Shown here: positions 60,601-64,000 of the stretch, one piece after another | Layout: every line of letters begins with the position of its first letter | Numbering within the stretch: the stretch's first letter is position 1 | Origin: Galbula dea | Taxonomy: Eukaryota > Chordata > Aves > Piciformes > Galbulidae | Reading direction: 5' to 3' | Assembly: GCA_013399015.1 (NCBI GenBank) | Contig: VWZX01009978.1 | Span: forward strand, 172,398-236,397 | DNA: 64,000 bases | Notes under the pieces: generated by a model | The model's database searches: none | Told to the model about the DNA's origin: nothing | What the model saw: the letters and a program-made list of their open reading frames with translations, nothing else | Translations under genes and position numbers: made by a program

Positions 60601-63600
60601 TGTTGGGTAGATAAAGTCTTGCTTGGGAGGAGCATTGTTCAGGCATAATCCCATCCCCGAGCTGGAAATGAGAGAGGAGAATCACAGCTCAGAAAAGCTT
60701 GGAGGAGAGCGTGGTCATGGTGGAGGATCAGCAGCAGGGAGTCCTGGTTTGGAGCTCTCACAGGCTTGGGTGCTTGAGGGGATAACTCTACCAAGCCTCC
60801 TCTGGGCAAAAGCAGTGCTGGGGAAGTGCTCTAGAGTCCTTCTGTCTCCTCAGGGCTGGGAAGCACATGCTGGTTCCTAAGTAACTCGAGAAGTTTTAAT
60901 CTGAGGGGTTTGCAGGCTAGTGTCAACCCCTGACTGTCCCAACAGGTCCTGGGGCCAGCAGACAGCAAGTGGCAGGGACCTTCCTGTGGGCTGTGGGTAG
61001 GTGGAGGGGCTGCCCTTCCACCCCATGGCTGCAGAGCCCCAGCTGAGAGCAGCTGGAGGTGCTGAGTGTGGAGAGAACTTGCTCTCCAAGCCCCTGTTCT
61101 CCAAGCCCCTGCTCTCCAAGCCCCTGCTCTCCAACCTCTTGTTCTCCAACCCTTTGCTCTCCAAGCCCTTGCTCTCCAAGCCTTTGTGCATGCTAGAACT
61201 TTGCAGCAGCATCCACATTTTGCAGGAAACATGCCCTTCTCTCCCTCCCCCTTCTTTGCTGCTCCCTGAGTTCTTCCTAAATCAAGGCTCCTGTCACCAC
61301 TCCCCCAGCCCCAAATCCCGGGGTCTTGCATCCACCATGTCCCTGAATCCCAGCAGAGGCTCCTGGGCCAATGCTCAGGCAGGGCCAGTATGAACTCATC
61401 ATCCTCCACCAGCCCTGTGGAGACCTCAGGGTTACCTGGGGCCAAGGCAGCCATGGCTGTGGTGCCTTCCCATACAGTGTGCCTTGCTGTGGTGCATGGC
61501 CAGGGGTCAAGAGTGAGGGGGACAGTACGTGAGCCACCAAATGTGGCATTTGGTGATGAGCCATGGGCTTGGTCAAGGTTGGCAGGAGGGTGGGGCAGGT
61601 GGCAGCTCCTCAGGGAGGTTTGCCTTCACTGCTTCTCTTGCTGCATCACCACTGGAGGTCTGGTATATAGACACCCTGAGGACTTCCCTCCACAGTCACC
61701 CCACACACTTGCTCCTTCCAAGTGTGACTCAAGCCCTACCCAGTCCTTCTATTAGGTAGTGCCCATATCCTACCAAAACCCTCACCAACATGGATCCTGA
61801 CTGCTCATCTTGTGGTAGAAACCCTGAGGACTGCCTGAACCCTGGAGGAGAAACTCTTCCAGGCTGCAGAAGCATGACTCAGGCAAGGTGACAATATTGA
61901 CATTTAGGAGCCTAAAGCCCTTCTCCTGAATCCTAAAAGTCTTTTGGCAGAAAACTTTCCCCTGCATTGCTTGTTCAACACCTGAAAACTTTTCTCTTCA
62001 GTGTCTACAGAAGCTGCCTACACCATACAGACCACTCCTGCCTCTACTTGTCCCTTCCCCACCACACCAACCCTGCTCTGCAAATTCCTGGCTGAACTTC
62101 ATAAACATCCAAATGCATCCAGAAGCTATTGATTGATTTGTGAAGCTACTGGAAATGGGGAACCTAAATAAAGGTAAAATGGGTAAATGCAAGGTAAAAT
62201 GGGATTTGGATCTTCAGCAGCCATGGGAAAATCTACAGGAAGGAAGGATCTTGGGGTAGGGTGGGGTGCTAGGAGACAAGACAGAAGATGCATTGTCTTT
62301 GGCTTTACCCACTCCACACAAGCGACTGGGAGAGGTTGGAAGTGTGAACTGGTCACGAGGTAAAAGAAAGGGCAAGCAGAGATGGATTCCTTACTCCAGG
62401 AAGCTGGTGATGTAGTCCCTGCTGCAGGTGGACCATACAAAAGGGTTGGTCTTCATGGTGATATGAGCAGCCATGAGCTTGGCTGTTTCTTGGCCCCGGG
62501 AGCCACAGCTGTTGCCGACCCCATCGTGGTTCATGCCAAAGCTAGAGAGCATCACCAAGGCAATAGAGAGGTGATCAGCTGCTGCCCTTTGGAACCATCT
62601 GCAGCAGCCACAGGAAGGAACAAACCAAAAGGGACTTCTCCCTCCATGGGCACCCCCAGGGACTCTGCTGGCACAGTACTCACGTGTGGCCAATCTCGTG
62701 GGCAATGGTGAAGGCTGTGGCCAGGCCAATGTCCTCATTGATGCTGCAGCTCCGTTCTCGCTCGCACATCCCACCGACGGGGGCCAGGCCTAGGGGAGCC
62801 AGAAGGAGCTGTCATGGAGGGTCAGCAGAAAACATCTGGAGGGGACAGGGGTAGGACCTGGGCTCTAACTGATGTCTTTCACTCTCACTAACAGAGTCTG
62901 CTGTCAATAACAAGCTTTTTCCCACCAGTTCCACTGGGCTTTGCGTCCATGGGTCTTAGGGGGCTGTGGACACATTGTCACTCAAATGATAACAGGCTCA
63001 GAAATGCTAAGAATGGGTCAAAATCCTCTGAATTTCATAGCTAAACCCCAGGCTGTGTGCAGAGAGGAGCAGTCTTTACCACAACACTGGCACCGCTCAT
63101 GGGGGAACCTGAGATCAGCTGCCCTTGGGCATCCAAACCTGGCCAGGGCAGTCTGGACAACTGAGTAAGCCAGGATCCAGCCTGACCACCCCTGCTTGGT
63201 TCTGGCTGATGCTCACCATGGCCAGGAACCCATCCTGACTCCATCTGGAGGGCTGGATCCTGCAGAAATCCCCCTAGGATCCTGGCAGTAGATTGCCCCT
63301 ATACTGTCCCACCACCACAGGCTGTGCCCACTGCCCTGAGCCAGGGAAGGAACAGTCTATGGTGGAACAAATCAAGGTGCCACAGCACCTCCAGCCTCAC
63401 CCTCCCTCTCAGGCACCTCGTCTGCAGCCACATCAGGCTAGAGATTCACCAACTTCTCCTTCCTGACCGCAGTGATTCAGAGCAGTAATCCCTCCCTGAC
63501 TGCTCAGTCTAGACCAGGGCAAGACAAATGAGGAGCTAGAGCCAGAGAGAGCTGCAGGGTCTGTCTGCATCTGGCAGCTGAAATAAAGAACTCCCTTTAC

Positions 63601-64000
63601 AGTCATCACAAAAAAAAGAGAAGTCTTATTTCTCTCTGCTAAGCCAGGAATACTCCACTAGGCTATGGACCAGCCCTAGATGTGAGAGGTCCTTAATCAT
63701 CAAGCTGGAGCTGACCCAGGGATAGAGCAGAGAAGTGTTCCAGAGCCCATCCATCCTCTGGGTTCCTGCTTTCAGTGTTTACAGAAGTTAGGAGGCTACA
63801 CAGTTGAGCAGTCTGGAAACCATGGAGCTGCTCCTGGCTCTGCTGCTTGGTGCTTGTGGAAGCCTTGGGCCAGTGCTTGCCCTCAGCCTGCTCCCTAGGA
63901 GAGGACAACCCACCCTCAGCACACTCCTGAGATGTGGCTGCTGGGGAGAAGTGCTGCTGAGGGGCAGCAAACTCCTAGACACATACCCAGAGTGCCACAG
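36561..64000 (-). CDS. ADAMTS10: ADAMTS10, secreted metalloprotease-like protein (partial; last 18 coding exons)
   Basis: Secreted ADAMTS-family protein that associates with fibrillin-1 microfibrils; human mutations cause Weill-Marchesani syndrome. About 746 codons with stop are present, all in phase, in this order: end of the metalloprotease domain with zinc motif HEIGHTFGMNHD, disintegrin-like region, first TSP1 repeat (WSSWGECSRTCGGG), Cys-rich domain (RVCGGDGSSC), spacer, four more TSP1 repeats and the C-terminal PLAC domain. 'GTTFHYRRSPEEPESLEALG' in the spacer and 'KYCLGERKRYRSCNTDDCPP' separate it from other ADAMTS members and point to ADAMTS10. Signal peptide, propeptide and most of the catalytic domain lie to the right of the window. 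All exons are open; the notable defect is a duplicated splice donor at 39604/39638. Introns carry most of the CR1 copies in the right half. Confidence 0.96.
36880..37255 (-). mobile_element. CR1 LINE (subfamily A, inverted)
   Basis: 'acagaatcccagaaccccag', then text that is the reverse complement of the copies at 3715 and 21090, up to the 'gaggggagctgctcaatgct' block (inverted). Confidence 0.9.
37346..37502 (-). CDS. ADAMTS10: ADAMTS10 exon: fifth TSP1 repeat
   Basis: It encodes 'CSAQCGLGQQRRSVQCLAHT', with the conserved TSP1 cysteines, and ends 'GPTDNPE'. Donor GTGAGG; acceptor CTGGCAG. Confidence 0.95.
37718..38485 (-). mobile_element. CR1 LINE (subfamily B, sense to ADAMTS10), about 0.77 kb
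   Basis: Inverted tail 'tggaattgttttggttgg', the B-type body, and further 5' text 'gccccaagcctggagcattc'. Confidence 0.92.
38697..38873 (-). CDS. ADAMTS10: ADAMTS10 exon: fourth TSP1 repeat and start of fifth
   Basis: It encodes 'CTPSCGPGFRHRIVLCKSGD' and 'RWVTGEWGE'. Exactly 59 codons, phase 0 at both edges. Confidence 0.95.
38990..39500 (-). mobile_element. CR1 LINE (subfamily C, inverted)
   Basis: Inverted tail 'agaatcatagactggtttgg', 'gggatgggacatctcccacc', and the C-type 3' body to 'ctgctccaccaggtccatgt'. Confidence 0.9.
39585..39652. repeat. ADAMTS10: Perfect 34-bp tandem duplication across a splice donor
   Basis: Two identical 34-base units (39585-39618 and 39619-39652) starting 'gctgatgttaagccctta'. 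Each contains the last 14 bases of the exon and the donor GTAAGG on the minus strand. Confidence 0.97.
39638..39842 (-). CDS. ADAMTS10: ADAMTS10 exon: third TSP1 repeat and start of fourth
   Basis: It encodes 'WVIGNWSECSRSCNEGVRTR', 'CPPEWVALDWSE'. The donor at 39637 keeps the frame to the next exon. Using the copied donor at 39603 would add 34 bases and shift the frame. Confidence 0.93.
40427..40556 (-). CDS. ADAMTS10: ADAMTS10 exon: second TSP1 repeat
   Basis: It encodes 'SQIQSVVCRRLSDGSTVSNH' and 'QRPCNTEPCPP'. Donor GTGAGT, acceptor TTGACAG. Confidence 0.94.
41415..41541 (-). CDS. ADAMTS10: ADAMTS10 exon: spacer end and start of second TSP1
   Basis: It encodes 'VLVRTELQGIRYKFNAPIGR' and 'YSWHYTPWTKCSVLCAG'. 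Donor GTGAGG. Confidence 0.95.
41855..42510 (+). mobile_element. CR1 LINE (subfamily B, antisense to ADAMTS10)
   Basis: Begins 'tgaagatgaggcagcagagt', shares the B block, and ends 'actctatgattctataattc', a full CR1 3' end. Confidence 0.93.
42598..42761 (-). CDS. ADAMTS10: ADAMTS10 exon: spacer domain
   Basis: It encodes 'SGEYYLNGKLSIDPPRRFDI' and 'PESLEALGPTNITLIVM', diagnostic spacer text. Donor GTTGGT is weak. Confidence 0.94.
42855..43282 (+). mobile_element. CR1 LINE (subfamily B, antisense to ADAMTS10)
   Basis: 5'-truncated; starts near 'acaggagtgtgtccagagaa' and runs to 'aaaacgattgtatgata'. An internal deletion removes part of the 3' region compared with its relatives. Confidence 0.92.
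43290..44595. other. ADAMTS10: ADAMTS10 intron, unique part
   Basis: No exon or known repeat recognised. Several open frames are by-products of base composition. Confidence 0.5.
44596..44676 (-). CDS. ADAMTS10: ADAMTS10 exon: spacer domain start
   Basis: It encodes 'YEEVIQIPKGSVHIDIRELN' and 'LSINYL'. Donor GTGAGC; acceptor TCTCACAG. Confidence 0.95.
44868..45845 (+). mobile_element. CR1 LINE (subfamily B) with reverse-transcriptase remnant
   Basis: The longest copy, almost 1 kb. Its 5' part still reads in one frame as the C-terminal part of a CR1 reverse transcriptase ('MDDLDKEMKSTLSPLADDSK', 'KFNKVKCWVLHLGHNNP'), with the catalytic-type ADD triplet. The frame has no start of the enzyme and soon ends, so the copy is dead. 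It is antisense to ADAMTS10. Confidence 0.93.
46203..46326 (-). CDS. ADAMTS10: ADAMTS10 exon: Cys-rich domain
   Basis: It encodes 'HVGCDRVLGSDSKEDKCRVC' and 'GGDGSSCETIEGVF', the CxVCGGDGSxC motif of ADAMTS Cys-rich domains. Confidence 0.97.
46330..47190. other. ADAMTS10: ADAMTS10 intron, no element recognised
   Basis: Unique sequence with no exon-like frame or repeat that I can identify. Confidence 0.5.
47194..47327 (-). CDS. ADAMTS10: ADAMTS10 exon: Cys-rich domain
   Basis: It encodes 'GVKACSLNCLAEGFNFYTER' and 'VVDGTPCRQDSNDICVNGEC'. The donor GTGCTC matches consensus only at GTG, an unusually weak site, but the phase to the next exon is exact. Confidence 0.95.
47650..47700 (-). repeat. 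Possible ancient MIR-type SINE core (inverted)
   Basis: 'cccattttacagacagggaa' followed by 'actgaggca' matches the inverted MIR core closely. No longer element is traceable. Confidence 0.45.
47701..48720. other. ADAMTS10: ADAMTS10 intron, unique part
   Basis: No exon, RNA gene or known repeat recognised. Confidence 0.45.
48722..49026 (+). mobile_element. CR1 LINE (subfamily C, antisense to ADAMTS10)
   Basis: 'ggagagactttttatcaggg', 'ggtgggagatgtcccatccc' and a tail 'accattctatgaatctatg'. Confidence 0.92.
49441..49560. repeat. Pyrimidine-rich 'ccctttgcc/ttccctt' tract
   Basis: About 120 bases almost entirely C and T, in short 'ccctt' repeats, placed directly at the 3' edge of the CR1 that follows. 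It may have grown from that element's edge. Confidence 0.85.
49560..49822 (-). mobile_element. CR1 LINE (subfamily B, sense to ADAMTS10) lacking its 3' end
   Basis: Contains 'ctctagacctttccccacct' and other B text but no CR1 tail; the pyrimidine tract replaces it. Confidence 0.9.
51118..51145 (-). mobile_element. CR1 3' terminal fragment (inverted)
   Basis: Only the inverted tail text 'ggatcatggaattgttttgg' remains. Confidence 0.6.
51693..51714. repeat. Perfect 22-bp palindrome
   Basis: The left half is 'ccttgatcctg' and the right half its exact reverse complement, with no spacer, beside AT-rich DNA in an ADAMTS10 intron. Confidence 0.9.
51935..52446 (+). mobile_element. CR1 LINE (subfamily D, antisense to ADAMTS10)
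   Basis: A long open stretch ('MEVLERVQRKVTKLIRGLEN') and the 3' end 'taaccctgtgattctgtg'. The frame is the usual 3' remnant, not a full enzyme. It ends about 33 bases from an exon donor. Confidence 0.92.
52480..52582 (-). CDS. ADAMTS10: ADAMTS10 exon: end of first TSP1 and Cys-rich start
   Basis: It encodes 'DCPPGSQDFRELQCAEFDNV' and 'KYYTWKTYRG'. Donor GTGAGG; acceptor GTGACAG. Confidence 0.96.
53431..53494 (-). CDS. ADAMTS10: ADAMTS10 exon: first TSP1 repeat, middle
   Basis: It encodes 'PTIGGKYCLGERKRYRSCNT', then D. Only 64 bases. Donor GTGAGT; acceptor TTGGCAG. Confidence 0.95.
53598..54130 (-). mobile_element. CR1 LINE (subfamily C, inverted)
   Basis: 'ggtttgggtgggaagggatc', 'gggatgggacatctcccacc' and the C-type body to 'actaggtctatgtctgtgct'. 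Confidence 0.9.
54455..54600 (-). CDS. ADAMTS10: ADAMTS10 exon: first TSP1 repeat
   Basis: It encodes 'WCYKRECVPFGTRPEGVDGA' and 'WSSWGECSRTCGGGVSSSIR', with the WxxWxxCSxTCGGG signature. Donor GTAGGT. Confidence 0.97.
54812..54900 (-). mobile_element. CR1 3' end fragment (inverted)
   Basis: 'aatcattaaggttggaagag' and 'aagtccaaccatcaacctat' are the CR1 tail and adjacent text. Confidence 0.8.
55052..55141 (+). mobile_element. CR1 3' end fragment
   Basis: 'acagttggacttgatcttaa' to 'aaaacaattctgtgattct'. Confidence 0.82.
55145..56630. other. ADAMTS10: ADAMTS10 intron, unique part
   Basis: No exon recognised. A short A-rich tract lies at 56379-56400. Confidence 0.5.
56630..56880. repeat. 42-bp minisatellite, about six copies
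   Basis: Unit 'ggctccagcccaagggttga' plus 'ggtctgagagttcactcagg'. It translates as a 14-residue repeat in one frame, but that follows from 42 being a multiple of three. Confidence 0.92.
57655..57780 (-). mobile_element. CR1 3' end fragment (inverted, older)
   Basis: 'tcacagaatcttaggggtta', then 'gatcatccagtccaaccctt' and 'gcaggttgcccagcatggtg'; more diverged than the others. Confidence 0.78.
58191..58298 (-). CDS. ADAMTS10: ADAMTS10 exon: disintegrin-like domain end
   Basis: It encodes 'EVCSELWCLSKSNRCITNSI' and 'TICQTNTIEKG'. Exactly 36 codons, phase 0 at both edges. Confidence 0.96.
58300..59597. other. ADAMTS10: ADAMTS10 intron, unique part
   Basis: No exon or repeat recognised. Confidence 0.5.
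59598..59915 (-). mobile_element. CR1 LINE (subfamily C, inverted)
   Basis: Inverted tail 'tcatagactcagaatggttt', 'gggatgggacatctcccacc' and the C-type body. Confidence 0.9.
60520..60661 (-). CDS. ADAMTS10: ADAMTS10 exon: metalloprotease end and disintegrin-like start
   Basis: It encodes 'SGMGLCLNNAPPKQDFIYPT' and 'AYDADEQCRFQYGVKSRQCK'. Donor GTAGAG; acceptor TTTCCAG. Confidence 0.96.
61078..61190. repeat. 15-bp tandem repeat, about seven copies
   Basis: Unit 'ctctccaagcccctg' with small changes. The 15-base unit gives five-residue repeats in every frame; not coding. Confidence 0.93.
61200..62390. other. ADAMTS10: ADAMTS10 intron, unique part
   Basis: No exon recognised. A small direct repeat 'aaggtaaaatgg' lies at 62172-62200. 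Confidence 0.5.
62395..62541 (-). CDS. ADAMTS10: ADAMTS10 exon: metalloprotease domain after the zinc helix
   Basis: It encodes 'FGMNHDGVGNSCGSRGQETA', with the third zinc-binding His, and 'KLMAAHITMKTNPFVWSTCS', with the Met-turn region. Donor GTAAGG. Confidence 0.97.
62684..62789 (-). CDS. ADAMTS10: ADAMTS10 exon: zinc-binding helix
   Basis: It encodes 'LAPVGGMCERERSCSINEDI' and 'GLATAFTIAHEIGH'. HEIGH with the next exon's GMNH forms the HExxHxxGxxH site, intact. Donor GTGAGT. Confidence 0.97.
62790..63986. other. ADAMTS10: ADAMTS10 intron
   Basis: No exon or repeat recognised; a frame at about 63041-63244 lacks any ADAMTS similarity. Confidence 0.55.
63987..64000 (-). CDS. ADAMTS10: ADAMTS10 exon cut by the window edge
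   Basis: The last 14 bases before a donor GTATGT read Cys-Gly-Thr-Leu-G, which joins to 'GC-CTG-GCC' of the next exon as 'CGTLGLAPVGG', the expected metalloprotease text. The rest of the exon lies outside the window. Confidence 0.85.

Noticed and set aside
63041..63244. Minus-strand frame upstream of the zinc-helix exon as a further ADAMTS10 exon
   Set aside because: No protease-like residues and no matching splice phase; the true upstream exon is found at the right edge (63987-64000).

Overview
The window is vertebrate nuclear DNA, almost certainly from a bird. It is GC-rich, its introns are short, and it carries about 29 CR1 LINE fragments, a bird/reptile retrotransposon family. I estimate these at about 11 kb, roughly 17 % of the window, which is high for a bird. 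Heavy CR1 load with many near-identical 3' ends is known from woodpeckers and allies (Piciformes) and, less strongly, hoopoe/hornbill relatives, so I infer such a lineage. The gene order ZNF414 - MYO1F - ADAMTS10, all on the minus strand, matches the conserved block of human 19p13.2 and would be expected on a small chromosome equivalent to chicken chromosome 28.

Layout: positions 1-1565 look like the end of the 3' UTR of an unidentified plus-strand gene, with a poly(A) signal at 1541. Positions 4353-11823 hold ZNF414 on the minus strand: seven certain coding exons and a probable first exon in a CpG-rich promoter at 11.8-12.05 kb. A GC-rich minisatellite fills the start of its intron 1, and a second minisatellite of about 0.9 kb lies just upstream of the promoter. 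Positions 14432-33126 hold MYO1F on the minus strand: all 28 coding exons can be read in phase, giving a 1099-residue long-tailed class I myosin (motor, one IQ motif, TH1, proline-rich TH2, SH3). Its ATG is the last codon of exon 1, and a PU.1-type promoter motif lies upstream. Positions 34892-64000 hold ADAMTS10 on the minus strand: the last 18 coding exons, from just before the zinc-binding HEIGH helix to the PLAC domain. The first third of the gene lies beyond the right edge.

The products act separately: a putative nuclear C2H2 zinc-finger protein, a leukocyte-type myosin that works at actin-rich membranes, and a secreted protease-like protein that associates with fibrillin microfibrils. 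Their co-location is old synteny, not an operon.

Most unusual points: (1) in ZNF414 three single Ns bound a coding block that sits in the wrong place, so the third zinc finger is broken, most simply by a local assembly misordering; (2) a perfect 34-bp tandem duplication copies an ADAMTS10 exon/intron junction including its splice donor; (3) a short upstream reading frame in ZNF414 starts inside a YY1-like motif and ends in a TGATG overlap with the candidate start; (4) a perfect 3 x 60 bp array is built from what looks like an ancient MIR-type repeat; (5) CR1 insertions stop only tens of bases from several splice sites. I found no virus-derived gene, RNA gene or CRISPR array.
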